Shown here one piece after another: positions 27,120 to 35,605 of a DNA stretch of 64,000 bases; within the stretch, counting starts at the first letter, position 1; each line of letters starts with the position of its first letter. Origin of the DNA: an uncultured Pseudomonadota bacterium (lineage in GTDB: Bacteria; Pseudomonadota; Alphaproteobacteria; UBA9219); the NCBI GenBank assembly GCA_903869345.1, contig CAIPYM010000053.1, positions 1 to 64,000 of the forward strand, written 5' to 3'. The notes under the pieces are model-generated. The model ran no database searches. It was not told the DNA's origin and saw nothing but the letters and a program-made list of their open reading frames with translations. The position numbers were made by a program, and so were the translations under genes.

Positions 27120-28589
27120 ATGACCATTCCGTTTCCCTCGATCAGCCGGTCCTTTAGTCCCCTGGCCGTTGGGACGGTGCATTTTGTCGGAATCGGCGGA
27201 ATCGGCATGAGCGGCATTGCCGAGATTCTTCATGCTCTCGGGTACACGGTGCAGGGCAGTGACCTCCACGAAAACGCGAACGTCAAACGCCTTCGCGCCA
27301 AGGGCATTTCCGTTGTCTGCGGGCACGATGCGGCGAATCTGGGTGCAGCGCACGTTGTTGTGGCCTCCTCCGCCGTCAAACCCAACAACCCCGAGATTGT
27401 TGCGGCTCGTGCAGCCCGGCTGCCGGTCCTCCCCCGCGCCGAGATGCTGGGCGAGCTCATGCGCTTTCGTTGGTCCGTCGCGGTCGCGGGGACGCACGGC
27501 AAGACGACGACCACCTCGCTCGTCGCGGCCTTGTTTGATGCGGCCAAGCTTGATCCGACGGTGATCAACGGCGGGATTATCAACGCGTACGGCACCAACG
27601 CTCGTTTAGGTGCGGGCGATTGGATGGTTGTGGAAACCGATGAATCGGATGGCAGTTTCACGCGCCTGCCCGCGACGATTGGCATCGTCACGAACATGGA
27701 CCCCGAGCACCTGGACCACTACGGTACGTTTGAGTCCGTGCGCGAGGCGTACCGCGCGTTTGTGACCAACCTTCCCTTTTACGGCTTTGCGGTCCTCTGC
27801 GCCGACCACCCCGAGGTGCAGGAACTCATTGCTCGCGTGTCGGACCGCGCGGTGGTCACGTACGGGTTTTCCCCGCAAGCCGACGTGCGGGCCGTGAACC
27901 TCGTCCCCTCGCCGGAGGGCACGCGGTTCGATGTGCGCTTGGCGGAATCGCTGGGCGGCTCTGTGCGCGAGATTCACGATCTGTTTCTCCCCATGATGGG
28001 GCAGCACAATGTGCAAAATGCGCTGGCGGTTGTGGCCGTCGGCTGGAAACTGGGGTTTGGCGAGTCCATTCTCCGGGCGGCGTTCGGCCATTTTCAAGGC
28101 GTGAAGCGGCGGTTCACCTGCACGGGCGTTGTCGGAGGAGTCACGATCATCGACGACTACGGGCATCATCCTGTGGAAATTGCGACAACGCTCCGCGCGG
28201 CGCAGCAGGCCAAGGGCGAGCACGGGCGCGTGTTGGCCGTCGTGCAACCGCACCGCTACAGCCGCGTGCGCGATTTGTTCACTGAATTCTGCACTTGCTT
28301 CAACGACGCCGACAGCGTGATCCTGGCCGATATTTACCCGGCGGGGGAGGAACCCTTGCCCGGCATCACACGGACCGCCCTGGCCGAAGGGCTCCGCGCC
28401 CATGGGCACAAGGATGTCGTTGAAATCGCGGGGCCCGAGGACCTGGCCCCCCTTCTTGCCGAGCGGACCCAACCGGGTGATTATGTCATCTGCCTCGGGG
28501 CGGGGTCGGTCAGCCAGTGGGCGCAGGCCCTGCCGGGCGAGCTTCAGGGGCTTGTCGCTCCCGGTGCCCTCCGCGCATCGGGCGCATGA
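27120..28589 (+). CDS. murC: UDP-N-acetylmuramate-L-alanine ligase
   Basis: Adds L-Ala to UDP-MurNAc in cytoplasmic peptidoglycan precursor synthesis. 489 residues. N-terminal Rossmann domain [18 protein letters not shown], the ATP loop [28 protein letters not shown]-like sequence (here ETDESDGSF), [20 protein letters not shown] and the C-terminal [20 protein letters not shown] at 27120 is preceded by GAGG at nine bases. murB follows after 39 bases; the rest of the dcw cluster is absent on the other side. Confidence 0.97.
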   Translation: MTIPFPSISRSFSPLAVGTVHFVGIGGIGMSGIAEILHALGYTVQGSDLHENANVKRLRAKGISVVCGHDAANLGAAHVVVASSAVKPNNPEIVAARAARLPVLPRAEMLGELMRFRWSVAVAGTHGKTTTTSLVAALFDAAKLDPTVINGGIINAYGTNARLGAGDWMVVETDESDGSFTRLPATIGIVTNMDPEHLDHYGTFESVREAYRAFVTNLPFYGFAVLCADHPEVQELIARVSDRAVVTYGFSPQADVRAVNLVPSPEGTRFDVRLAESLGGSVREIHDLFLPMMGQHNVQNALAVVAVGWKLGFGESILRAAFGHFQGVKRRFTCTGVVGGVTIIDDYGHHPVEIATTLRAAQQAKGEHGRVLAVVQPHRYSRVRDLFTEFCTCFNDADSVILADIYPAGEEPLPGITRTALAEGLRAHGHKDVVEIAGPEDLAPLLAERTQPGDYVICLGAGSVSQWAQALPGELQGLVAPGALRASGA

Positions 28590-28628
28590 CGGGCTTGCGC
28601 GGAAACGCCTCCGAATGAAAGGTTGGGA

Positions 28629-29627
28629 ATGTTGGCCGCCCTCCGTTCCGATCAGCAGTTGCACGGCCTCCGAGCCGATGACTTCCTGCCCGAGGGGCTT
28701 TTGGAACGTCTTCCGCCTGCGCGGGGATCGCTGGTTCCCAACGCGCCGCTCGCGGGACACACCTGGTTCCGTGCAGGTGGACCTGCGGAAGTTTTGTTCA
28801 AACCGGCGGACGTGGACGACCTTGCGTGGTTTCTTGCGCATTGCCCGCAGGACATTCCCGTCACGGTCCTCGGCGTGGGCTCCAACATCCTGATCCGCGA
28901 TGGCGGGATCAAGGGTGTGGTCGTGCGGCTGGGGCCTGGGTTTGCCAAAATCAAAGTGGAAGGGGCCGTCATCACGGCGGACGCCGGGGCGCTGGACCTG
29001 AACGTGGCGCGCGCGGCTCAAGCGGTGGACCTGACGGGGTTCGAGTTCCTGTGTGGCATTCCCGGCACTGTCGGCGGAGGCCTTCATATGAACGCCGGGG
29101 CCTACGGGCGTTGTTTCGCGGACATTGTGGAAAGCGTCATCGCGCTGGATCGGTCCGGAGCGCGGCACACGCTGAAAGCCGCCGACGTGGGATTCGGGTA
29201 TCGCCGCAGTGGTCTGCCCGACGATTGGACGTTCCTCAGCGCCGTTTTTCTGGAAGGTGAGCCCGGCAAGCCGGAAGCCATTCGCGCCCGGATGCGGGAG
29301 ATTCAGGAATCCCGCGCCCGCAGTCAGCCCTTGCGCGAACGGACAGGCGGCTCGACGTTTGCCAACCCCGAGAACGATCCCCAAGGACGCAAGGCTTGGC
29401 AGCTAATCGAAGCTGCGGGGTGCCGGGGGCTCAAGATCGGTCAGGCCAAGGTTTCGGAAAAACACGCCAACTTTTTGATCAACACGGGCTACGCGACCGC
29501 CGCCGAGATCGAACACCTGGGCGAAGAGGTCCGCCGTCGCGTCAAAGCCAAAACGGGGATTGACCTGCGCTGGGAAATCAAGCGCTTTGGCGTGGAGAAG
29601 CCGCCTCGGGAGAAGGAAAAAGGGTAA
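28629..29627 (+). CDS. murB: UDP-N-acetylenolpyruvoylglucosamine reductase
   Basis: FAD/NADPH enzyme producing UDP-MurNAc. 332 residues, type I form. FAD-binding region LGVGSNILIRDGGIKGVVVRL, the GIPGTVGGGLHMNAGAYG motif, catalytic-region YRRSGL, and C-terminal GSTFANPENDPQGRKAWQLIEAAG plus VSEKHANFLIN with the catalytic Glu-bearing helix. In operon with murC. The ATG at 28629 is chosen; a TTG two codons earlier is less likely. A hairpin terminator lies 180 bases downstream. Confidence 0.96.
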   Translation: MLAALRSDQQLHGLRADDFLPEGLLERLPPARGSLVPNAPLAGHTWFRAGGPAEVLFKPADVDDLAWFLAHCPQDIPVTVLGVGSNILIRDGGIKGVVVRLGPGFAKIKVEGAVITADAGALDLNVARAAQAVDLTGFEFLCGIPGTVGGGLHMNAGAYGRCFADIVESVIALDRSGARHTLKAADVGFGYRRSGLPDDWTFLSAVFLEGEPGKPEAIRARMREIQESRARSQPLRERTGGSTFANPENDPQGRKAWQLIEAAGCRGLKIGQAKVSEKHANFLINTGYATAAEIEHLGEEVRRRVKAKTGIDLRWEIKRFGVEKPPREKEKG

Positions 29628-29807
29628 AATTTTCCTCGGACGATTGGTAAGTTCCTGTTTTCAGAGGGCCTTTTGCCCGTCACACCGTGAAAGCAAGGGT
29701 CAACGGAGGCTTTTCGAGCGACGTGGACAATTTGGGGCGATTTTTGCCAAAAATTCCTCTTGACTCGAGGGGGCAGAAGGCGTATTGAAAAACCCATGGC
29801 GAACTGT

Positions 29808-29842
29808 ACCCGCGATTCCTCAGGAAGGGCGCGGGTTTTTTT
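29808..29842 (+). terminator. Rho-independent terminator, murC-murB side
   Basis: Outer stem ACCCGCG (29808-29814) with CGCGGGT (29830-29836), inner stem TTCC/GGAA, then a seven-base T run (29836-29842). Strong intrinsic terminator before the convergent glmM. It sits 180 bases after murB and might instead end a short transcript starting at a TTGACT box near 29759. Confidence 0.85.
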
Positions 29843-29856
29843 GTGCCTCCGCTCTC

Positions 29857-31203
29857 TCACCCGGCCCTTTGCAACGTCTGCGCCAGGCTTTCCACGACGT
29901 GGCGCACGAGGGGCTCGTCCTCGCCCTCGGCCATGACGCGCACCAAGGGCTCGGTCCCGGACTTGCGGATCAGCAAGCGCCCCGTGCCCTTCAGTTGGTC
30001 CTCGGCGGCCTGAACAGCGGCGCGAACGTTGGGGAGATCCAGCACGCTGGCAGGGGCTCGGACACTTTGCAAAACCTGGGGCAGAGGCTCAAAAAGGTGG
30101 CACACCTCGCTGGCGGGGCGGCCCTGGTTGCGCAGCACGGCAAGAATCTGCAGGGCGGCGATCAAGGCGTCGCCTGTGGGACTGTAATCGCTGAGGACAA
30201 TATGCCCCGACTGTTCGCCCCCGACGTTGCCCCCCTCGGCGTGCATGGCCTCCACCACGTACCGATCCCCCACGGCGGCGCGTGTCAGGCCGATACCTTG
30301 GGCGTTTAGGTACCGCTCGAGGCCCAAATTGGACATGACGGTGGCGACCACGCGCCCCCCCTTGAGACGGCCCGATTCGGCCCATGCGCGGGCAATCAGG
30401 GCGAGCAGTTGATCCCCGTTGATGACGCGGCCTTTTTCGTCGGCCAGGATGAGGCGATCCGCGTCGCCATCGAGCGCGAGGCCAAGGTCGGCCTTGTGCG
30501 CGATCACAGCGTCTTGCATCGATTGGGGGTGCGTAGCCCCACAGTTCAGGTTGATGTTGAGCCCGTCGGGGGCCACGGCCAGGGGAACGACCTCCGCGCC
30601 GAGTTCCCAGAGAATCAAGGGGGCGGCCTTGTACGCCGCGCCGTTCGCGCAATCCACAACAATCTTGAGGCCGTCCAGACGGAGGCCCGTGGGGAACGTG
30701 CCTTTGACGTATTCCACGTACCGGCCCAACGCATCGTCCAAACGGCTTGCGCGACCGAGGTCTTTGGAATCGACAGGTGGCTCGGTCCGCGGGGTGGCGG
30801 GGTCCATCAGGTGCTCAATCTGCGTTTCCTTGTCGTCGGACAGCTTGGAGCCGTCGGGCGCGAACAGTTTGATGCCGTTGTCCTGGTAAGGGTTGTGCGA
30901 GGCCGAGATCATCACGCCCAAATCTGCCCGCAGGCTGCGCGTCAGAATCGCAACCGCCGGGGTGGGCAAGGGCCCGAGAAGGGTCACGTCCATGCCTTCC
31001 GCGATAAATCCCGCCGTGAGCGCGGGCTCAAGCAGGTACCCCGAAAGGCGCGTGTCCTTGCCGATCACGACGCGGTGACGGTGATGGCCTCGCCGGAAAA
31101 GCCGCGCTGCTGCCATGGCGACGGACAACGCCGTGGCTGCCGTCATGGGCTCTTGGTTAGCCTGTCCGCGAATCCCGTCGGTGCCGAAGAGTCTGCGAGT
31201 CAT
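29857..31203 (-). CDS. glmM: Phosphoglucosamine mutase
   Basis: Interconverts glucosamine-6-phosphate and glucosamine-1-phosphate for UDP-GlcNAc synthesis. 448 residues. N-terminal LFGTDGIRG, active phosphoserine Ser102 in [17 protein letters not shown], metal-binding [12 protein letters not shown], substrate loop GGEQSGHIV and phosphate-binding [15 protein letters not shown]. Fits with galU, murB and murC in the same window as part of envelope precursor supply. AAGG lies before the ATG. Confidence 0.97.
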   Translation of the reverse strand: MTRRLFGTDGIRGQANQEPMTAATALSVAMAAARLFRRGHHRHRVVIGKDTRLSGYLLEPALTAGFIAEGMDVTLLGPLPTPAVAILTRSLRADLGVMISASHNPYQDNGIKLFAPDGSKLSDDKETQIEHLMDPATPRTEPPVDSKDLGRASRLDDALGRYVEYVKGTFPTGLRLDGLKIVVDCANGAAYKAAPLILWELGAEVVPLAVAPDGLNINLNCGATHPQSMQDAVIAHKADLGLALDGDADRLILADEKGRVINGDQLLALIARAWAESGRLKGGRVVATVMSNLGLERYLNAQGIGLTRAAVGDRYVVEAMHAEGGNVGGEQSGHIVLSDYSPTGDALIAALQILAVLRNQGRPASEVCHLFEPLPQVLQSVRAPASVLDLPNVRAAVQAAEDQLKGTGRLLIRKSGTEPLVRVMAEGEDEPLVRHVVESLAQTLQRAG

Positions 31204-31342
31204 GGAACGCCTTGATCACGAGGGTAAGGGGCTGCTTCAGGGGTGGACGTCGTGTCGCCAAACCGCTAGGGCAGACGGGGGCTTGTTTCGGAGGGCAGAA
31301 GACACCCAAGGCCCAAAAGTCTCGGTCCTTTCGGCAGTGGGG

Positions 31343-32080
31343 TCAAGCCTTTTTCAGCCCTTTGTCGGCCTGTCGTGGCCAGGCGGTCAGAAAGGCGCGT
31401 GTTGTGAAAAAAGGTGTTTCAAACGGCGTGTAGCGCCTGAGTTCTTGGACAGTCACCTCGGCGGGCAGAGGAAGACTTCGGCCCGGAACATCGTTCACCA
31501 CGACGGCGGCCAGGGGCACATCCCGAGCGCGGAGGACCTCGAGAGCCGTGAGCGTTGGGCTGAGGCTCCCCACGAAACTGTCCGTGACAAGAAGAAGGGG
31601 GATCCGAAGGCCCTCCGCCCAGTCCAAGACCGTGGCGTTGTCCGTGATGGGGCTCATGATGCCCCCAAGACTTTCGAGGAGCACGACGTCCTCAGGCCCT
31701 TCCAGAGCGCGACGGCACCACGCGAGGAGTTCACGGACGATGAGGGGCCGTGTCGCCGCCAGGGAACGTGCCCCCGCCGCACGAGCCGCCATGGAAGGCG
31801 CGCGCGCGGCCTCCCACCGCCACGGGGACAGAGCTTCCAGGGCAGCAAGGCTCGACCCATCGTCCTCAGCGGGAGGGCGGAGAGGTCGCCCGAGCGCAGC
31901 ACTCAACACACCTGCGTCGCTGGTCGCAGGGTCGGCGGGAGCATACCCGCTCATCAGGGGTTTGAACGCCGCGACGGTGCGCTGTTCGTGCCGTGTGGCG
32001 CGGATCAGGGAGGCCGTCACAAACGTTTTGCCGACGCCGGTCCCGGTCCCGGTGACGAAAAATCGCCCCTGGGACGTCAC
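31343..32080 (-). CDS. bioD: Dethiobiotin synthetase
   Basis: ATP-dependent ring closure of DAPA to dethiobiotin, the penultimate step of biotin synthesis; biotin feeds AccB. 245 residues. P-loop GTGTGVGKTF (11-20), AFKPLMSGY substrate region, LESLGGIMSPI and VVVNDVPG. The ATG overlaps the stop of the upstream membrane-protein gene (ATGA), so translation is coupled. Other bio genes are not adjacent. Confidence 0.9.
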   Translation of the reverse strand: MTSQGRFFVTGTGTGVGKTFVTASLIRATRHEQRTVAAFKPLMSGYAPADPATSDAGVLSAALGRPLRPPAEDDGSSLAALEALSPWRWEAARAPSMAARAAGARSLAATRPLIVRELLAWCRRALEGPEDVVLLESLGGIMSPITDNATVLDWAEGLRIPLLLVTDSFVGSLSPTLTALEVLRARDVPLAAVVVNDVPGRSLPLPAEVTVQELRRYTPFETPFFTTRAFLTAWPRQADKGLKKA

Positions 32081-32553
32081 ATGCCGTCCCCGTCATCGCC
32101 ACTGCGCTCTTCGGGGAAATCCACACTGTCGGCCTTGAGCCCCGCGCTCATTTCATCGGCGTAGTTGATCCAGCGGCGTTTGAAAGCAACCCAGCAAATT
32201 GCGGCCCACAGAATCCCCGGCCCCACCAAGAGCATAGCCGTCCACGCCGCTTGTTGACCCACGTCCTTGCCAGCCGGACAGAAAAGGGTGCCCCATTCGG
32301 TGGCCGCTGCGGAGCAAAGCCCCAGGCCCGAAACGCGACTGCCCACAACGGCGGCCATCCAAAGAGCGATGAAAGGCACTAAAACGGCCAAGATGCCCCG
32401 GAAGATATACCGTTGGCGGCTGATTTCCTGCACAAGCGCCAACTTGGACAGCCAACGCGCCAGGCGCACAAGCCCCCAAAACGCGAGGACAATCAGGAGC
32501 AGACCGGGCAAACGGTGCAAAAGCTCGGCGCCAAGGGAAGCAGGAGTGGGCAT
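32077..32553 (-). CDS. Small integral membrane protein coupled to bioD
   Basis: A 158-residue protein of unknown function with about three membrane segments: LLLIVLAFWGLVRLARWL, GILAVLVPFIALWMAAVVG and AAWTAMLLVGPGILWAAICWVAF. The C-terminal ~35 residues are acidic and cytoplasmic-looking (ending GDDGDGM). Overlaps bioD by four bases, so the two are expressed together. Start at ATG 32553 is tentative because no strong ribosome binding site is visible. Confidence 0.65.
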   Translation of the reverse strand: MPTPASLGAELLHRLPGLLLIVLAFWGLVRLARWLSKLALVQEISRQRYIFRGILAVLVPFIALWMAAVVGSRVSGLGLCSAAATEWGTLFCPAGKDVGQQAAWTAMLLVGPGILWAAICWVAFKRRWINYADEMSAGLKADSVDFPEERSGDDGDGM

Positions 32554-32644
32554 CGCGTCAGGTCCGTTCAAGGTGGGAAGGGGAACACAGGGGAAGGGAT
32601 AAGGCGCTTTCGATCCGCGAAAGCCTAAGAATCCCACAGAAACG

Positions 32645-32669
32645 CCCCCGATTCAAGGACGGGGTTTTT
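32645..32669 (+). terminator. Terminator-like hairpin at left edge of R-M island
   Basis: CCCCG (32646-32650) and CGGGG (32660-32664) with a 9-base loop followed by five T residues, reading in the + direction. No + strand gene precedes it, so it may be a leftover of a gene replaced by the island or may insulate the methyltransferase gene. A second hairpin (GCTTTCG/CGAAAGC, 32606-32624) lies just upstream. Confidence 0.5.
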
Positions 32670-32679
32670 ACGTTCTCCC

Positions 32680-32714
32680 TTGACGAGAATCTGCCCCAGG
32701 TGATACTTTTAGTC
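32680..32714 (+). promoter_or_regulatory. Methyltransferase promoter with single C-box
   Basis: TTGACG (32680-32685) and GATACT (32702-32707), 16 bases apart, form a plausible promoter for the methyltransferase gene at 32736. The -10 box overlaps TACTTTTAGTC (32704-32714), which has the same ACT-N3-AGT pattern as the two C-boxes before the controller gene. One box over the -10 suggests repression of M by the C protein. Confidence 0.6.
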
Positions 32715-32735
32715 ATCACTGCGGGGGGTGTCTAA

Positions 32736-34025
32736 ATGGTCTGCTCCAAGTCCACTGCTTCAAAACAATTGACGTTCATCGACCTGTTTTCCGGCGCGGG
32801 AGGCATGAGCTTTGGATTTCATGCTCATCCCGCCTTCCAAGTCACGGCCGCTTTAGACGGTGAGTTCGGAAAACCGAGCAGCGGGAAGGGAAAACTTGGC
32901 TGCAACAATACTTACCTCGCGAATATTTCGGTGTCTCCCATCGCCGTCGACTTAGCACACATTGAAGACCACGACATTGAGTCGATTCGAATGCAGCTCT
33001 TGGGGGGGCATAACCTTGATGTTCTGTCTGCCTGTCCTCCATGCACGGGGTTCTCGCGCACGAACCCAAACAACCATCTGACAGACGATCACCGCAATAG
33101 TCTCGTTGTCCGGACTGAGAAATGGGTGCGTATTCTCAGCCCTAAGGTTCTTGTCATGGAAAATGCAAGAGAACTATTGAGAGGAAATTTCTCACACCAT
33201 TTTCGTGTGTTGAGACGATCTCTTGAGGAAATGGGATATGATGTGCATGCATCAATCCATATGCTGAATGAGTTTGGCCTTCCACAACGTCGCGAACGAG
33301 CTTTGGTGATTGCAACTCGTCTCGCCAGTGGAGCAAAAAGTCTGGAGGACTTGTGGATGGGGCACCGGGTTGAGGAGGAGGCCACTACAGTTCATCGTTG
33401 CATAGCTCATCTCCCAAAGATCACAGCAGGTGAGTGTGATACTTTGGATCGTTTCCATGTGTCGCCAAGCATGAACCCTGATTCGTTAATTCGGCTCAGG
33501 GCTATTCCCAGGGATGGAGGTTCATGGATAGATTTGCGTCTCCGCAAAGATGGCCATCATTTGATGACTCCAGCCATGCGCCGATACGTTGAGGCTGAAG
33601 ATTACGGCTCTCACCCCGACGTTTATGGACGGATGGCTTGGCAACGCCCAGCTGTAACGATTAAGAGAGAATGTGCTCATATTGGCAATGGGCGATATGC
33701 ACATCCCGACCAAGATCGCCTTTGTAGCGTTCGTGAAATGGCACTTCTTCAAGGGTTTCCTGAGACTTACAAGTTTGGAGGAAGGGCTATGTCGAACATG
33801 TATCGACATATAGGTGATGCTGTTCCTCCGCTGATTTCTTTCCAACTCGCACACCTCATCCATTGGATGTTTTCGGGCATTAAACCAGACATTAAGAGTT
33901 GTGTTTTGCCGAGGACAAGCTTGCATCCGGAGGATATCAGACCTGCTGAAAGAGCATGGAACAGACAACTTGCCTGGTTGCCTGAACCTGCCGAGAGCTC
34001 CGAAAAATTGTTGGCTTCAGTCTAA
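32736..34025 (+). CDS. C5-cytosine DNA methyltransferase (type II R-M)
   Basis: Transfers a methyl group from SAM to cytosine-C5 in the recognition site of the adjacent restriction system. 429 residues with the motifs in order: I DLFSGAGGMS (16-25), IV with catalytic Cys103 in SACPPCTGFSR, VI MENARELL (141-148), VIII LPQRRERALVIA (about 182-193), a target-recognition region (about 195-300), IX around the KRECAHIGNGRYAHPDQ segment, X HIGDAVPPLISF (about 362). The target sequence cannot be read from this. The G-rich run GGGGGG lies before the ATG. The gene is clearly more AT-rich than its surroundings, and its stop overlaps that of the convergent gene by four bases. Confidence 0.93.
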   Translation: MVCSKSTASKQLTFIDLFSGAGGMSFGFHAHPAFQVTAALDGEFGKPSSGKGKLGCNNTYLANISVSPIAVDLAHIEDHDIESIRMQLLGGHNLDVLSACPPCTGFSRTNPNNHLTDDHRNSLVVRTEKWVRILSPKVLVMENARELLRGNFSHHFRVLRRSLEEMGYDVHASIHMLNEFGLPQRRERALVIATRLASGAKSLEDLWMGHRVEEEATTVHRCIAHLPKITAGECDTLDRFHVSPSMNPDSLIRLRAIPRDGGSWIDLRLRKDGHHLMTPAMRRYVEAEDYGSHPDVYGRMAWQRPAVTIKRECAHIGNGRYAHPDQDRLCSVREMALLQGFPETYKFGGRAMSNMYRHIGDAVPPLISFQLAHLIHWMFSGIKPDIKSCVLPRTSLHPEDIRPAERAWNRQLAWLPEPAESSEKLLASV

Positions 34026-34777
34026 TGACTAAGAAGGGAAACTTCCCATGTCGCGTGAATCTTGCATAGTCGCAGGGGGAGACTACGGACGGTTATTTTT
34101 TCAACCGAGCCATCTAAGCTTAGAACAAACCACACGCTCCCGTCGCTTCCTCGCACAGTAGCACGACTTGAACCGTTGGCTGTTTTTTTTGAAAAATCGT
34201 TTGGGCACAATCGAGAGATTCCCAAAAGAATTTCTTTGGGAATCTCGACAAATTCATATTTAACAATCGAATCAGCAAGAAAAGAGCGAAGCGAAACGAT
34301 TCGCTCGTAATGCGCTAGGTGCGCCTTAACCCTTGTTTTTGCGTGCGTGCAAAAGTCATCTTGGGTCTCGCACTCGCGAATCCATCGGGCTTCCATGAGT
34401 TTTGATACATGGATGGAGGTTCGGCTAATTGACTGGCCACTTTCCGTTTTTAACGAAAACTTCTGCCCATCAACAACGACATCCTCCCCAGAATAGACAG
34501 AATTTGATGTCTGATATGCTTGTCTGCCGGCCGCTCGCGAAGAACCACAAAAGAAATACTCGAATGTTTTCTTGGTCAGCGCGGCATCATGCATCGCATG
34601 AAACAGTAAGAGACGGCCAGAAAAATCGTGCTCGAATGCCCTTACGACGATATCCGATTCTGCTGAAACATCCGCCACCACAGAGCGTGTCAGGGCATGC
34701 CCCATTTCGATGAGAAGCCTGGTACGCTCAGGCGAAAGCTTGTTGACAAGGCTGGCAATTTCCTTTTGGGCACCCAT
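34022..34777 (-). CDS. Putative type II restriction endonuclease
   Basis: A 251-residue protein assigned as the restriction partner by position: it follows a C-type controller after one base and converges on the C5-methyltransferase. I do not recognise its family. A candidate PD-(D/E)xK-like core is GEDVVVDGQKFSLKTESG (97-114): Asp99, then Lys110 and Glu112 on a following strand; the usual acidic residue before the x-K is replaced by Ser. This catalytic assignment is inference. The ATG at 34777 with GGAG upstream is chosen; the stop of the C gene lies at 34779-34781. AT-rich like the other island genes. Confidence 0.65.
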   Translation of the reverse strand: MGAQKEIASLVNKLSPERTRLLIEMGHALTRSVVADVSAESDIVVRAFEHDFSGRLLLFHAMHDAALTKKTFEYFFCGSSRAAGRQAYQTSNSVYSGEDVVVDGQKFSLKTESGQSISRTSIHVSKLMEARWIRECETQDDFCTHAKTRVKAHLAHYERIVSLRSFLADSIVKYEFVEIPKEILLGISRLCPNDFSKKTANGSSRATVRGSDGSVWFVLSLDGSVEKITVRSLPLRLCKIHATWEVSLLSH

Positions 34778-34778
34778 T

Positions 34779-35039
34779 TCAACTCCTCCGTAGGAGACCT
34801 GACTTCTCGTTTTCAACACAGCTCAGTAATGCGGGGGCAGAAAGCCCAAGGGCATAAGCAATCTTGGTTAAATTCAAAATCGATATATTTCGCTCTCCAC
34901 GTTCCACGGACCCGATATAGGTTCTATGGAGCCCAACATTCTCTGCGAGGGCTTCTTGGCTCAAGCCCAATTCTACCCGATGGCGCCTGACTGTATTCCC
35001 AAGCCCAATGAGAATCGCTCGTTCGCTGTTCGTATTCAT
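34779..35039 (-). CDS. R-M controller (C) protein, XRE family
   Basis: An 86-residue helix-turn-helix protein: [20 protein letters not shown] forms the HTH and [20 protein letters not shown] is the classic C-protein/XRE dimer segment. Controllers of this kind activate their own C-R operon through paired C-boxes and delay restriction until methylation is complete. The ATG has no good ribosome binding site and the predicted transcript start leaves a leader of only about 11 bases, as in known C systems. The endonuclease gene starts one base after its stop. Confidence 0.88.
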   Translation of the reverse strand: MNTNSERAILIGLGNTVRRHRVELGLSQEALAENVGLHRTYIGSVERGERNISILNLTKIAYALGLSAPALLSCVENEKSGLLRRS

Positions 35040-35057
35040 AGCTTGAGCAGATTGAGG

Positions 35058-35090
35058 ATTAGATGACTTTAAGTCTAGAGACTATAAGTA
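35058..35090 (-). promoter_or_regulatory. C-R promoter with double C-box
   Basis: Two 11-bp sites, GACTTTAAGTC (35065-35075) and GACTATAAGTA (35080-35090), are separated by four bases, so their centres lie 15 bp apart: the arrangement of C-protein operators. On the - strand, TCTAAT (35058-35063) is a good -10, while no good -35 exists at the right distance (TATAGT at 35081-35086), as expected of a promoter needing C protein. The boxes lie 26-51 bases upstream of the controller ATG. Confidence 0.85.
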
Positions 35091-35134
35091 GCATTGTGGG
35101 GCCGGAGGTGCAGGATGCACACTTTATCTGAATA

Positions 35135-35512
35135 GTGGAGCAAAAACGAGGGGCTGCGATTCTTTCCCTGCCCCTGCTGGCTGTTCTCTCCCCCGAAACA
35201 CGGGCTTTTTCGCTCACCCCCGAGAAATGGGGCCTGTTGATCGTGTCATCGACCCTCATCATCGGTATCGGGACAAATCTCTATTACAAAGGACTTCGGC
35301 GCGTGGACGTTCCGACGGCGAGTTTTCTGGAGATGACCTCGCCCCTTGTGTGCGTTCTGATGGGCTGTCTGTTTTTGAACGAGACGCTGACGCCTTCTCA
35401 GACCGCCGCCATGGTTGTCCTTTTGGCCGCCGTCTATCAGATCGTCCGTGTGAGCAGTTTGTCCAAAACGTCGACCAAGAGCCCGGCACCGATCTGTGAG
35501 AAGCAAGGATAA
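35135..35512 (+). pseudogene. 3' remnant of EamA/DMT-family transporter
   Basis: About 125 codons corresponding to the last four or so membrane segments of a drug/metabolite transporter: LLIVSSTLIIGIGTNLYYKG, RVDVPTASFLEMTSPLVCVLMGCLFLNE and SQTAAMVVLLAAVYQIV. The family normally has ten segments in two repeats; the first six are missing. The fragment begins right after the C-box promoter of the R-M island, and base composition returns to the genomic norm here, so insertion of the island probably removed the 5' part. It has no convincing start or ribosome binding site. Confidence 0.75.
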
Positions 35513-35605
35513 CGCGGGCTTTTTTCCTGAAGTTTAAGGTGAGAGGTTGGGATGAACCCCTTTGTCAAAAGCGGAAAACGGGTTTGACCTTCCCCAGACC
35601 TCAAC

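Noticed and set aside
27606-29384. 592-codon - strand open frame over murC and murB
   Set aside because: Antisense of two well-identified mur genes; GC-rich codon usage opens this frame.
29628-29760. Candidate 4.5S or 6S RNA in the murB-glmM gap
   Set aside because: No recognisable conserved core or long helical fold; only the downstream terminator is convincing.
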